Positions 1-13,591 are shown, counted from the stretch's first letter. The stretch is 64,000 bases of DNA from Epiperipatus broadwayi (GCA_028023455.1 JAQFVV010006739.1:126001-190000); one strand, 5' to 3'. Made by a program: numbers and translations. The notes: generated from the letters alone by a model not told the origin.

Positions 1-2524
1 TTTAGATAAAGAATAAATAAGAATAATAAAACCATCATTACCTACCAATTGGTGAGTATAATAATACTTTCTCCTTATTGTTCCTTTAGAGGTGTTAGAA
101 TCTTTTGCATTGAAGTCGGTTACATCAAGGACTGCTTTATCATTATTTTTTTCAAATCCATAATTTTAAAAAATAACATTTTTAATTTTCAAATATTTCT
201 AGATATAAATTAAATCATCATTACTATTACATATTTCTTTAAAAATTACAAATTAGGACATAATGTTGTGATATAAGAAAAACAATATAAAAATATCTTT
301 TAGCTTAAGTAAATTCTGCCTCTAGAAGAAAAGAAAATGATTGTTTTAAAAAAGACATCATACGGTTCTATTAAACTTTTTTAATTTTATTGTAATTAAG
401 TTATCTAAAATATTGATTTTTTTTTCTTTTTTAATTTAAATTCTATTCAATTAATATCCCCCCCCCCCACACCATTTTTAATCAATTGGTGGAAGATAAA
501 AACATTGCTGAAAAAGATTAATAAAGAATTAAAAATATATTTCAATATTTAATTATCAATATTCAAAATTATATATGTATAGATATATAATGTAATGGAT
601 TTAATGTTTATTATATGAACTCTTTGCTTTAAAAGAATTCAATAATGTATTTATTTTGTAAGATTTAAAAAAGATTCGAAGCAAGACCTAATGATCACAC
701 ATCTTATTGCTGGCACTTAATGAAAATAGGATTTTTTTTTTTAATTAGAAAATAATTTCTATTTTAGATGACGCATGTTAAACATCTGTTGATTATACTG
801 TTTTACCCCTTATAACTTGATAGATCTTCCATCGCATAGAAAGAGTTAATTTTCTAACTTTACACTCTATATTCCAATAATTTTATATATATACACCTGT
901 CAAAAATACTTTTGATGGACATCAGAAATAACAAATTAATGATGTTAATTACTTTTCCTTTTCCAACATACTTTGATAACTATATCCTTATGTAGTATTA
1001 AAAGTATTATGTCAATCAATATTTATCTTTCATGAAAAAAAAATGACTGTGCTATTTTTCAATTATTAAAATGGTTTAGGCATGGAAAATTTTTTAGTAA
1101 AAACAGTGACGTCATTTATTATTTTGAATGCAAGTATAAGGAGATAGAGATTTATCATTTATTTCATGTTCTGATGCTTGTTGGTTTATTCTTTAATTTG
1201 ATGTGTAAATTCCTTTTCATTAAACTTTTTATGAGCAACTGTCTTTAAGTAGCATCCATAGAAGTATCACAGCACTTTTAGAAACTGAAGATAATGTCTA
1301 TAGAGATCATGTCAATGGTAGGAAGTTGCTGGTCAAACAAAAGTCTTAAAATATTATATTAGGTTTCAAGTAGAATCTAACTTTAGCTCACTTAGTATTT
1401 TAAAGACTCATAAAACATATCTATATACATCAATTTACAGTAAGATTTTTTTAATATAAAAATGATTGCTGAAACAATAAAAATATCAAAATAATTTAGA
1501 GAATCATCTTCAAAGTTAATCTGAAATATCTTTTTTTTTTCAAATCCTTATGATAAAACAGGGTTCTGAATGTGTTAAAAATTAGTAATGATTATAAACT
1601 AAAAGATTCATGCTGTAATCGTATGTAACAGAACATAAAATCAGCCAACTATATTAAACAGAGCATGCTCAATCTGTCTTAGTATTATTACTTACTGATT
1701 TATATTATTGTTACATGTAGTGGTGTGCTATTTGTTTTGTAAAATAATATTTAAGCAGTAACTTTTTAAAAATGTTTATAAAATATATTTGTGCATTACA
1801 GTTAAAACCTACTAATAGGAATGCACTCAATTTATCATGGAATCACTTTTACTTTCTTTAGTATTTTCTCTGCAACAGGTCATCGATCACTTATATATTA
1901 TATTGTGATGTTATTTTTTTCTCTTATTATCAAAGAACTGGCACTCAATCAATCAACTTAAAATTAATCTGATCCTTTACTCTCAAGGCAATAATAGTTA
2001 GATATTTATTTACTGATTTTTAATGATTATTTACAATTATTATTGGAAGGCTGAGTTGGCTAAATACCAGATATTTGAGAGAAACGTTTTAAAACTGCAT
2101 GAGTGCTAACAAATATAGCAGATAGATATAATCATCATGACATGAAGGATTCTATCATCACCTTTTTACATTAACAAAAAAAAAATACAAAATCAGAAAT
2201 TGATCTTGCACTTATTACAAAAAAATCCATTAAAAATTTCACATAAATTGAGATTCATTATAGTTATTTTCTAATATACAGTTCTTAATTAACTCTCAAA
2301 CTCTCTCTATCTCCTTTTAAAATCATATTAATCATTTCTTTTAAAACATTTTAGACTCTGATAGTGAAGTCTGAGATTCACTGTCATAATTTCAGATAAT
2401 CTCCATGCAAATTGTTAATTAAATATCTATAAATAAATAACTGACAAAGCAAAATTTCACTTACATTGGATTCTTTTGTTTTTTGTCCAAATTGATGAAA
2501 TTGAGGTGGTTTGTTTAAAGTTTT
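1..2524. other. A+T-rich intergenic DNA, no gene seen
   Basis: No open frame of credible composition and no recognisable element. There is a pure C tract of about 11 bases at 458-468, several T or A runs, and short AT microsatellites. Nothing else stands out. Confidence 0.6.
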
Positions 2525-2603
2525 GCCTGTGTAGTTTAATGCAGTAGGTAGAGTGTCTGATTTTAGATTAAAGGTTCCAGGATTGATTCTGGTACTCACA
2601 GGT
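2525..2603 (+). repeat. tRNA-like sequence, probable SINE head relic
   Basis: A cloverleaf-like fold can be drawn by hand. The 7-base acceptor strand GCCTGTG (2525-2531) pairs with CACAGGT (2597-2603), one pair being G-U. TA follows at tRNA positions 8-9. A D-arm with GG in its loop and four mostly wobble pairs comes next, then an anticodon stem around loop TTTTAGA and a decayed B box (GGATTGATTCT against consensus GGTTCGANTCC). The TTA anticodon position and damaged T arm make a working tRNA unlikely. I read it as the tRNA-derived head of an old SINE; downstream 2604-2650 has no clear tail. Confidence 0.4.
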
Positions 2604-5600
2604 CTGGTGTCTAATGTTATTATGAATCCCCAAGCAATAAAACCATATGCCTTTTTTTAATAGTTAAATTGGTGAATCACAAAAACTATCAATGAACTGA
2701 TTATTTATATTGAAGTGAGTCAAAAACCCCATGAATAATCTTGTCTCCATTTTGAGTTAATTGAAATAAATAAAAAATTAACACTACACTAAGGTTAAAA
2801 TAATCATTTTCAGTAACATATTCTCACCCAATCATTTAGGGAAACAATAAGAGGCATTACTCACTAAATTTGCTAAACATCAGAGAGTGACAGCTTCTAG
2901 CATTTTTCATTGTTTGACACTAAGCTAATTACTACATTATAATCACCAATATATGTTTAATAATCATTATTGCATCTATACTATACTTACCCATACTACA
3001 TATCTCTTTAAAATATAATTTTGTCAGTAGTTAATTCCAATAAATACATTGCTTGAATATAAATAAAACTATGGTAATTATAAATTACAGCAGTTATTGT
3101 TTTGTTTTTCTGAATGTAAATGGTAAAAGTAAGTAGTGTGGATTTTTATTTTCTTCTGCTCATTTATGTTTATTTATTTTAGTAAAAGCACTTTGCCAAT
3201 GCAATTTTCCAACACCTTTTATTATCAAAAATAGTGCTTAAACTATTTAAATGTAAGTTTGATATTTTTTCTTAATAGAATACTTTGTTAATATCATATT
3301 TAATAGCCTATATATTACTTTTAATATCAGAGTTTTATGAATAGTTTGTTTTAATAAAATATTCTTTATGATATATATGGCAAAATAAAATAATCCTCAA
3401 AAGCTCACTGCAGTGTAAAAAAATTTTCAGAGTACTTCTACAAAATAAACAATAAAATGAAAGGTAATATTTAGCATGCTGGTCAATGTCTAGTGATGAG
3501 GGTTTAATTTCTTAAACAGTTAAATGCTCATTTATAAATTAATAATTGGATGATCAGCTAATTAGCTATGAGTTAGTAACTAACAAAAAAGTCCCAAGCT
3601 TGCTTGGAACTTGTAAAAACATATGAGTTCATCCATATTTTAATCCAGGTTCTCAAAATAAAGATGTATGCATCAAACACTATATCATAAATGCCTTATG
3701 CAACAGTTTTATTGGTAAAGTCAAAATATACCAGGTTATTTGTCTGCCTAATATTATAAAATTGTTAATCATTATTGATATTAAATTTTTGAAACAATAG
3801 CATCTTAAATAATGAGGCATTCAAAGCTATCAGAATAATTACATTCAGCACATATTTGTCTGTGATGTAAAATCACTTCAAAAGTGGATTCTTTAGCGAT
3901 ATGAAGATTCATGCAATTTTAAATTAAAATTCTTCACAATAGATTTTAATATTAAAGCTTAGAAAATAATAAAGAAAGGCATAATAAAAAACTAAGTAAA
4001 AACAGGTAGTCTTCTAATAGTAAAAAATAATAAGATTAAAATATTTTAGATTATGGTGTTTCTTTAAATATTAAAATTTTAGAATGAATTATGCTAAGAG
4101 GTTGAAAAGCAATGGAAATCTATTGCTAACCATGATAAAGTAATATTGTGTGCTTAACCATAGTACTTTTTTCCAAGTCAGTCAATGTATTTGAAAGCAG
4201 GTTCAGAACATGGATTATATACATACAATAGCCTTATAGGAGATTAAATATTCAAATCATAAACTTTTAAAATTTATCTCATGTTAAAAAAATAAAAAAT
4301 TTCTCATGAGATTATGTGACACTTGAGTGTGAAAGTGATAAAGTTGAGCTTTAATTCAAGAACTAAAAACTTTCAAGTCTTTAAATCTATTACTACACTA
4401 AAATACAAAGGAAAAATTCATAGTTTAAAAGTAAGCTAACATAAAAAAAAACACCTTTATATAAATCAAAATTAGTAAAATTGATAGTTTTTATTAAAAT
4501 TGTATGGAATGACTATTTTATTGCCAATGGTTAATTGATAAATTAAAAGATATTTAGGTTTATATCCTAAAGTCTATTTATATTTTAGAATTATATGATA
4601 AAGTACATTGATTTTTTTTTAAAGGGGGCTTGTGATAGAATGTTTTTTATAAAATTAAAATCTAAAAGGGTAAAGCAATCAACCAAAACATAAAAAAAAT
4701 ACAAATATCTCTCATAATGAATGTTTTGAATTAAATATCTTATTCTGAAGCTTTCGCTCTCTACATAACCCAATATTCTAATGCTATTGTTCATTTATAG
4801 AAACAAAATGATATTAATTTACAATATCAGATTCAAACAGCCAAATCTTCAGAGATTGGTAGGACTGTTTTACTATATAGAAACATCAAACAATTATTTT
4901 TTAAACTGAAATTATTAAAACTTCTTAAATAACGATATATGATTTAATTTTTAAAAATTAAATAGATGATATAATCATAATTAAATTTAACACAAATTCT
5001 TTTATTCAGGCTTTTTGGCACCTGAGACAATCTTAAAAACTACACCTTTTAAAATTATTAGTATTTATATACTGAACAAAAAAAGTATTAATTTAAAAAA
5101 AAAAAAGACCACACACAAAAATAAAAAATTAGAAAACTAAAAAAAATGCAAAGAAGTGAAACAAAATAGATTAAAGTATAATAAATAATTAAATTCATTG
5201 AATCATAACATATTAAATCATTTTTGATGTTTTAATTGCAGAAAATACCATGATATCTCTAAATTGATTGTGTTAGATATTGCCTTTTCTATAAAATTAT
5301 TGTTAGATCACTTAATTGATTTAGGGTTATTGTTGTTCTTTTTTTTTTTTTTAATTTTTACATGTCTATTAATATATATTTGTTTTATTAAAGGGTTATT
5401 CTAGAAAGTTTTAAGAGTAAATGAAAAATTCATTTACCAAATTGAATGATTCTTCATAAAAATATTTAAATCACACTCAAATTCTTGTTTTATATATATT
5501 TTATTTAGGTATTTATCTATTAATAATTTAAAAAAAAAATACTTTTTTAAAATGTTTCATTTTGCACCTATTCCAGTTTGGTAGTTCATACACATCAAAT

Positions 5601-6481
5601 AATTATTCTTTAAATTTGAAATTAAATTTCTTATTCTATGATATATACTTTAAAGATTAAATATATCATATAACAACAATGTTAAATATACACATTAAAT
5701 TTGGAATTTTTTCTGTTCATCATATTTGTAACTCCCAAAAGCTACAACACAGTTTTTACAATATAGATGTTACCAGCAGTAGGTTATACTATTCCTAAAG
5801 AAGTATTTTTTATATAATTATTGTTTCAAATTTGATTTCTTTAAATTATAAACATTATTTACAATAAGCATTATAATATTTGTATAAAAAAAATAAACTA
5901 TAAAATCATAAAAAATGGAAAAATAAAATTATTATTGTTTAAAATTTAACTGGAATCAGTTGACTGCTTTTTTATGACTAGTCATTATAATGAAATAAAT
6001 TTGTTTTATTAAGCATTATTTACAATAAGAATTATAATTTTTTTTTTTTTTTTAAAAAAAGAAAATAACTATAGATGCAAAACACAGAGAAAAATTATTT
6101 ACATGTAGTCTACAAAAGATATGGAATACTGCTAAACTCCAAAAAAGTGACACAAAACTTACACTACATGAGGTAGGAAAGTATTGAGATGGGCACCTGT
6201 TCAATTTTAAAATTTTATAAAATTAAGTCATATGAAAATGGTTGTAGCTATTGATAATTAAATAAATGTATTTTTAAATTACAATCTAATAAATTCACTT
6301 TTATTTCCAAAAACAATTTGTAAAAAATGCCAGTAAAAATGCAGATATTATCTATGTTTTCAATAAAAGAGTCAATATTTAAATAGAATTAGCTCTTTAT
6401 TATCATCCAATGTTCTAATACTATAATATATTTATATATAATTTTTAAAAATGCATTCTTAATTTCTCTATTTGTTATTTA
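2604..6481. other. A+T-rich intergenic DNA, no gene seen
   Basis: Only simple-sequence runs (for example A-runs near 5090-5110, T-runs near 5339-5353 and 6039-6052) and chance frames such as the 67-codon minus-strand frame at 4591-4794, which has no recognisable motif. Confidence 0.6.
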
Positions 6482-7507
6482 TATCCTTATATTAAAATTA
6501 AAAAACAATCAATTTAAAACAAAATTGAAATAAACAATTTATTATAAATAAAAATATTATTTAATACATCAATCCAGCTTTCATTCTTTAATGGAATATT
6601 TTCAAGATGTTTCTTTTTACACAATCACATGACCAATTATCCTAAAGCATCCAATGGACATTATTTACATTACATTACAATAAATATAATTATTAGAATA
6701 CATACATTAAATATTATTAGTAAAATACATATATGTACATAAAAATGATTAAACTTATTAGTCCCCCCCCCTCCATAATATATATATACACATAATTTTA
6801 AAATAATAATAATCCCTTCCTTTTATTTTTAAAATTATAACTCCAAAGTTTCCAGTAATCTAATAATGCCCATTTCCCCCCTAATTGTGCTGGACCTTTA
6901 ACAATGTTTACACATTTACTTAATTCTTGAATGCATAAAATCTTATATTTTCTTTGTGCATTCAAGAAAATTTAAACAAATGTGTAAACATGGCTAAAGG
7001 TCCAGCACAATTAGGGGGGAAATGGGTATTGTTAGATTATTGAAAACTTTAGTTATAATTTTAAAAATAGAAGGAGTTATTATTATTGTTTTTTTATTAT
7101 TTATATATTATGGGGGGGGGGGGGACTGTAATAAGTTTAATCATTACTAGCTATATTTAATGTATGTATTTTAATAATTATATTTATCGGAATATAATGT
7201 AAATAATGTCCATTGGATGCTGTAGGGTAATTGATCATGTGATTGTGTAAAAATAAATATCTTGAAAAGATTCCATTAAGGAATGAAAGCTGGATTGATA
7301 TATTAAATAATATTTTTATTTATAGTGAGTTGTCTATTTCAATTTTGTTTTAAATTGATTGTTTTTAATTTTATATATAGTAGGTGAGTGAGTTATCTAT
7401 TTCAATTTTGTTTTAAATTGATTGTTTTTAATTTTATATATAGAAGGCGACATTACGACAAATTTTAACATTGAAATTTGATCACTTAAAGTATCCTTAT
7501 ATTAAAA
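6482..7507. mobile_element. Long foldback (inverted-repeat) element
   Basis: The left arm, about 6491-6935, is the near-exact reverse complement of about 6957-7381, with a short A+T apex near 6936-6956. Landmarks mirrored in order include the AATCAATTTAAAACAAAATT block, CCAATGGACATTATTTACAT, a C-tract (6763-6771) facing a G-tract (7112-7124), and AGGTCCAGCACAATTAG. The right outer end is duplicated in tandem: 7327-7380 and 7390-7443 repeat with a 63-bp period and one base change. A 16-bp direct repeat, TATCCTTATATTAAAA, lies at 6482-6497 and 7492-7507 and could be a target duplication or chance in A+T-rich DNA. There is no coding content. It fits a foldback or MITE-type DNA element, or an inverted duplication; the family is unknown. 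Confidence 0.7.
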
Positions 7508-9890
7508 ATGAAATACTTTAAATAATGAAAAAATCAAAATACCAATCTTCCAGATCCTCTGTAAATGAAGTAATTTTAAGCTTACAATATTCAAACTTAT
7601 TTCTATTTCTTTATAATATATACAGTAATCAAGTAAAGTACTTAAAAATTAGGCATTTAATTAATAAAATGTTTTTTGTTTTACTTTTTTTAAAATTACT
7701 TTTAAAGTTTTATATATATAAACTTATTTTTATTGTTAAAATATTTGCATTATAAGGTACATATGATTTTGTTATAAGCGATTTTATTATTATATAGTAT
7801 AGTTTTCTACTTTCTTCAAAAGCTAATTTTAACATTAGAGAATGAATCAGAACAGCCTTACCGATTTCTATTCTTTTATTCAAAAGGGCATACTGTGATG
7901 ACAAACTAAGCAGATTATTTTTTATGAGTACAGTATTTAAAAACTGCTGCTTTTATGGTTATATAAAATATTTCCTTCTTTGATAATGAAGAACAGTCTT
8001 AAATTGTAATACCATATGACAGTGATTTAAAAAACAAACATAAATAATAATCATATTTTTCATTATAACCTCTTTAACCAATTTGGTTTATAAAAATTGG
8101 CAATTGACTTTTTTAATAAATATTTTTATTCTTGCCCAGCAAGTTTTAATGCAGTAATGAGATGTTTTAGTGGTTGAGTCCAAGATTCATGAAACATGTC
8201 TAATTCAATTATTTCAAGCAGTTAAACTTCTTATTAACTCCCCAAATAAAAATAAAAAACATTGATTATATTTTTGCATAAGCCTGTCATATTGTATTTT
8301 TAAAAAATTCCTTAAATTTGGCATTGTTTCATCCATTATAATCATGTTCACAAATGACTTCATTATTTTATGACAAAACTATAAATATATTCATTAAAGT
8401 TTAAGATATAGTCCCTTGTAAATGTATGGTGCTAGTATATAAAACAAAAGTAGCCAACAATTGCACCAAATATAAATATATATATATTATTTATTACTAA
8501 GGACTACTGCATAAAGACAGTTTGTGGTAAGAACTAAAGCACTATGATCACGATCACTAGTTTTCCATTTTGATCATCTCTGATTCCATAGAATTTACTT
8601 TGCACTTTTAAACATTTAAAGCAATATCATATATCTATAAGAGACTAGTAGAGTAATAGTTGTGCATCTACCTGACAAAATTTCAAAATTTTTAAGATTC
8701 AAAATAGGCCAAGGGTTGTTCTTTTGGTAATCTTCCCATAGTGAATATAGCTAAAAATATAAAATTGCTCAATAAATGGGTATTGGAAAAGTCTTTGTTT
8801 TGCAATGGGCTATTTAAAAATACATCTCGTACATTATTAATATGCACATGTCAATGTTATGCATCTTAACCATGTCTTGGCTCATTAAAATTTTTAATGT
8901 AGCTCTAAATATCAAAAATATTTAGAATTAAATGCTTTAAGGAAGTAGCAAACAATAGTAACTTATCACTGATGATTAATTACGATGAACATATTTATCA
9001 CTGAATAGGACACAGTGTATTGAATGCTAAACTTGTATTCAGATAAAGAACTTAATATATTTAATACTGGAAGTAAAAGATTGAGCTAAATTTATTTTAA
9101 AAATAAGCTGCTTACATATAAATTATATGAGGTGAGTGTTTTCAAACAATTACTATTTTTAAGGTGTTTATGATAATTCCCTAAATAATTGACTTGGCTC
9201 TAGTAATTTTCATCTTTCATAAATGCAAAAAAAAATTTAAGAATGGTCATAAAACTGAAAACAATTGCAAAAAAAATTAAGTGGACCGATAGTGATGTGT
9301 TATGAACTTGCTATAACAAGCATCTTTACACCAATGCTAAGAGGGTAGAAAAATGAGGATTATATTCTTTTATAATATAAAGCTACTGAAATTGATTTTT
9401 TTATGATTTACCTATACCTTTCTAGTCTTTCTCATTTAGAAATATGTATGTGTGATTGTAAAATAAAAGTTTATATACATTCCGATATACACAGTCTATA
9501 ATTGGCATTTGAAAAATAAATATCTTTGATGTTCTATATTAAAAATATTATTGTAAATAAAATGTAAATAGATGCTGAGAGAAAAAGAGGTTTAAAACTA
9601 ACTATTAATGTCAGCTTCCAAATATTAACAGATAATGAAAGTTTGATAATTGTTTAATAAACAACAAACCAAGATAAATCGCTAAACTTAATAGATTAAC
9701 AAGTTCATTAAACCTGATTGTTCAAGTATGTTCTCTAAAAATACGGACAACTAGGTTGATAAGTAATGAATGTATATTTATATGTAAGAATAAAAGTAAA
9801 ATAGTAGAAATTTTGGCAATACAACCAGCATATAATTAATAATCAATCTAATGTTCATTTAACAAAAACACAAAATATTTAATACGCATA
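7508..9890. other. A+T-rich intergenic DNA, no gene seen
   Basis: The frames at 7525-7755 (+) and 7710-7904 (-) are Leu/Ile/Lys/Tyr-rich chance frames without motifs. A short TA microsatellite sits near 8466-8478. No element recognised. Confidence 0.6.
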
Positions 9891-9950
9891 TTATTGAGGT
9901 TATAGCCTCAGTAAATATTACTTACGTAATCAATGTGCGTTTAATAAATT
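9891..9950 (-). repeat. Fragment of the 'GGTTATAGCC' hairpin MITE family
   Basis: The 60 bases match the reverse complement of 34737-34796, the outer end of the hairpin MITE at 34.7 kb, with only a few substitutions; shared core GAGGTTATAGCCTCAGTAAA. The fragment itself starts with ACGCATATT and ends with an imperfect inverse, AATGTGCGT. The central part of the family (GTAGGGACCTCTACA) is absent, so this is a solo end or a truncated copy. Confidence 0.7.
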
Positions 9951-11440
9951 TATAATTACAACTTTAAAATACATATTATTAAAATTGTCTGCAGTTTTAG
10001 TATTTGTTTAATTACTGGAGGCAAAAAAGGAAACATGGAGAACAAGACAGGTAAATATTGCCTGGCTTCTGTTACTAGTATCATTAGTTTTTAGTAATTT
10101 TCTTTGAACAAGTTAACAATGAAAACTGTAAAAACCAATCCTCCCAATCAATCTAAAAAAAAATTGACAGAAAAAAATCAAAATCAGAAAATAATCTCAT
10201 TCAAAGAACAGGGGTAGAGTTTAAAAACAGGTGTTGAAGCAAAATAAAATTTTCCTCAAACTAAGTTAATCATTGAGCGATATGATTATGAGTTAACAAA
10301 TTATAGTCAAAACTTAAGTCATCCTGGTAATTATACAATAATTACTAATAATATCTTTTAGATATATAACTGGTCTAGTTGATATAAAACCAAATTACAA
10401 GTTGTATTGTCAAATCCCAATAGGGTAAAAAAGAAATTGATCTGTGAACTTAACTTTATGGTTCTGAATATATACTGATATGCAGAAGAAATAGTATAGC
10501 TCATATATTTTTCAATAAGTTGGGTCTGCATTAAAAGATCAATCTATCAAGACTGTCTCCAAACTTAGCTTCAGTGTAGATATAAAGAAAAACCATTGTA
10601 TGTTAAATAAATTTGTCCTTTTTTATATGTATAGATCTTTTTTTCTTCATATCATTTAATTTTGTATTATAACATGTGCATGAATTGTAGACACTTTATT
10701 ATGATAATTTTCATGGTACTAGTAGTTTTCAAATGATCTTGTCAACTAGAATACCAATGTGGAGGAACAAAGTGAATTTTTATTGTATGTGATGTATTAT
10801 TGTTATTCATAAATTATGATGGAAGTTTAAATATTTGTTCAGTATAGTAGATAAAACAATAACACTACTGTGTAATGAATGATCCAAGGAAGTAGTCCAT
10901 ATTGGAGATATGAAATTTGTGATTTTTAAAGGAGACAATATATTGAAAATACATTATTTATTTCAACATATTTATTTGACAAGGATGGTAGGATTGGTGA
11001 TTTCTCACTCTTTCAAGATAAATTATGTATTTTTGGATAATGTTTACAGCATTGCTGCAACTTTTTTATTATCTGAACATGTTTATACTAGTAAGACACT
11101 ATATGTTATGGACATTGAACTTTTTTTTGCAATGGTGTCTACTTGGGGGTAAACTATTTCAAGAATAACTATGTCTAAATTAGGGGAGGGGATGCTTTTT
11201 AAATTTGTTTATATATATATATATACATAATAAATTCAATGATAGTCCATCAAGTAAATATTTTTGCATGAATTTAAACCTGATGGATTTTTAATATCTT
11301 GTAATCTTTCACTCTTTATTTATTTTTTACTCTTTTTAGATTAGTGCAATACTGAATTTTGATTTAAATTTGGACTGATATTTTATTTTATGTCTTTCTT
11401 TATCTTTATTTTCTTTTACTTAAATATATATATATATATA
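9951..11440. other. A+T-rich intergenic DNA, no gene seen
   Basis: The 80-codon frame at 10910-11152 shows no family motif and looks like chance. There are TA microsatellites near 11210-11226 and 11424-11440, the second directly abutting the foldback element that follows. Confidence 0.6.
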
Positions 11441-12480
11441 TTTGAATATTTATAAATAGAGTAATCAGATACATTTTTAAAATGTTATCCATTTATTCTT
11501 GTAGTCTTTGTCAACTAACACTTTGAAAGGCTAACCTTCCCACAATTCTGTGATCTTAACGTTTGCTGCCTGCCTGTTAATTAAGTCATGTTTGTATTTG
11601 TATATTAGCATAGCTTCTTTTATTTTTATTTTATTATTAATTTTTTTCAATTTGCAATATTTTAATGTTTTTGTAATTGAAGTTAAAATCATAAATACAT
11701 GAATTATTATGGTTGTGAAAAATGGATGTTGAAACATTATCCACTTTGCAATTTTGATTTGATTTCTGAACTCATTTTAACAACAGCAAGTGCTTTTCAG
11801 TTCTTTTTTCCAACATACATCTTGATTCACCTATCTATCTACTGCTACACCTATATATCTATTTATAAATAATACAATTTTTATTTATAAATGAGGTTTT
11901 ATTTTTAAAATTATTTATTAATTTGTTTAATGTAGGAGGTGAGTAAAATGCAATATCACATATACCTTTATAAATCTTCCTTATAAAATTTACTTGATCA
12001 TTCAGAAATATATGGTACTGATATCCAGTTTTTTATTAGCAGGAAGATTAATATTATTATTAAAATTTTTATTCTTATATCTCATATTAAAAGCTCTAAT
12101 AACATTATATATATATGATTGTAACCAACATTTAACAATTTATTACAATATATTTCAATATTTTTACCTTTATCTGATGAATATTTGCAAAGACCATAAT
12201 AATTCATGTATTTATGGTTTTAACTTTAATTACAATAATGTTAAAATATTGTAAATTGAAAAAAATAACAACAAAAGAAAAATAAAAAAAGCTATGCTGA
12301 TATACAAATACAAACATGACTTAATTAACAGGCAGGCAGTGAATGTTAAGATCACAGAATTGTGGGAAGGTTAGCCTTTCAAAGTGTTATGTGACAAAGA
12401 CTACAAGGATAGTCGAAAGTGCTCCTAAGTGAATAAAATTTTTTAAATGTATCTGATTATTGTATTTATAAATATTCAAT
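11441..12480. mobile_element. Second long foldback element carrying a mirrored peptide frame
   Basis: The left arm, about 11441-11720, is inverted at about 12190-12480. Matching blocks are TTGAATATTTATAAATA / TATTTATAAATATTCAA, ATCAGATACATTT, CACTTTGAAAGGCTAACCTT, AATTCTGTGATCTTAAC and ATGAATTATTATGGT. The arms flank about 470 bp of A+T-rich spacer. Read toward the outside on each arm (minus strand on the left, plus strand on the right) both give the same terminal peptide, ending in DLINRQ, VKITELWEG and a stop, with one clear amino-acid change (A/V) in the shared core. A chance frame would not need to survive on both arms, but recent duplication also explains it. Function unknown. Confidence 0.65.
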
Positions 12481-12898
12481 TATATAATTATGTATATTGC
12501 TTTGAAAAAATATAGACATCAAATTATAATATTATTATATACATATATGTATTGTTTAAGATCATTGTATAAAAGATTTTTTTTTTCAGCAGAAAATATA
12601 GATTAATAATACCTACTATAATTTAGTGTAATATTTTCTTATATCAAATGAAAATGTAAACTTAAAATGAGATAAGTAATATATAATAAATAGATAAAGT
12701 TATAGGGAAAATGTGATGTTTGAAAACCCTGTATTAAAATTATGCATTTGTTATTTGTTCTTAATTTGAGTCTTTGAAAACAAAGTTATTTACATGTCAT
12801 TGATTATTTACTTTATTCATATTTATTTGATTGAAATAAGAGAATATTAATTTTAAAATAAATAAATATAATATAATTAAGTTATTTATTGTTTGTGA
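12481..12898. other. A+T-rich intergenic DNA, nothing recognised
   Basis: No frame, repeat family or structured element seen. Confidence 0.6.
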
Positions 12899-13060
12899 GT
12901 TGAACTTTGAGTTCCAGAGTCATTCTTCTATAGTGCCAAACCATACATGTTTCATTTAGTATAATAGTAGAATGATAGATTTTGAAGCTCAAGGTCCAGG
13001 TTCTATTACCTCTGATGCTCAAACACTTTAGGAACTTCCTAGCAATAAACCAGAATCTAT
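12899..13060. repeat. Two tRNA-derived SINE relics, head to head
   Basis: On the plus strand, 12957-13060 carries a tRNA-like A-box region (TAGTAGAATGATAGATTTTG) and a B box GGTTCTATTACC at 12999-13010. Read on the minus strand, 12899-12945 gives a related sequence (ACTATAGAAGAATGACTC, then AACTCAAAGTTCAAC). The same pattern recurs, inverted, near 39.3 kb and 52.6 kb, so I treat these as members of one old SINE family. Boundaries are uncertain. Confidence 0.4.
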
Positions 13061-13480
13061 TATATTAATTTTAAAATTATATGTGTAATAAAAAAATACT
13101 GTATGAAATTATTCATAAAAGCTATTTTAATTCATTAACATTTACAGCTAAATTAATCATCATTGTTTTTATCTTTTTAGCTGTCCATTTTGTTTCATCT
13201 TAATGTTTTCAATCACTGAAGTTAGTACATGGCCTGATCATATGAGATTCTCAACTATCTGTCACTTCTTTGTACAAACAGGAGCAGACGATTTTTTTTC
13301 TATCGTTCTTCTCAACATTTTTATTGTTTTTCTTTCCAATTTTGTTGTTTTTTTCTTCTGGAATTAGTTTTTGATAGTGATATAAATAATATCTAATAAA
13401 ATTGCGTGAATACGTTAGAATAAAGGCACACAGGTGTGCATTTTTTTTTTACAAAAGCATAAATACATATTAATATATAA
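13061..13480. other. A+T-rich DNA upstream of the Penelope-like element
   Basis: No gene seen. The segment ends near ATATATATTCAAT (13481-13493), which recurs after the element at 15728-15740. A short inverted motif (GCACACAGGTGTGC, 13427-13440) lies just upstream and may be part of the element's 5' end. Confidence 0.5.
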
Positions 13481-13591
13481 ATATATATTCAATTACACTT
13501 TGAAGTTTCAAATTATGTCAAATAATTATTATATCCAATAAAAAATAAAAATCAATATCCATTACTTTGGCGATCGTTTAAAGATTCGGAA

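Noticed and set aside
458-468. C-tract (also 6763, 35390, 45388) as a regulatory or quadruplex element
   Set aside because: Isolated homopolymers without the spaced G/C runs needed; most likely replication slippage products.
11531-11737. 68-codon minus-strand frame as a stand-alone gene
   Set aside because: It lies in one arm of a foldback repeat and its C-terminus is mirrored in the other arm; treated as repeat content.
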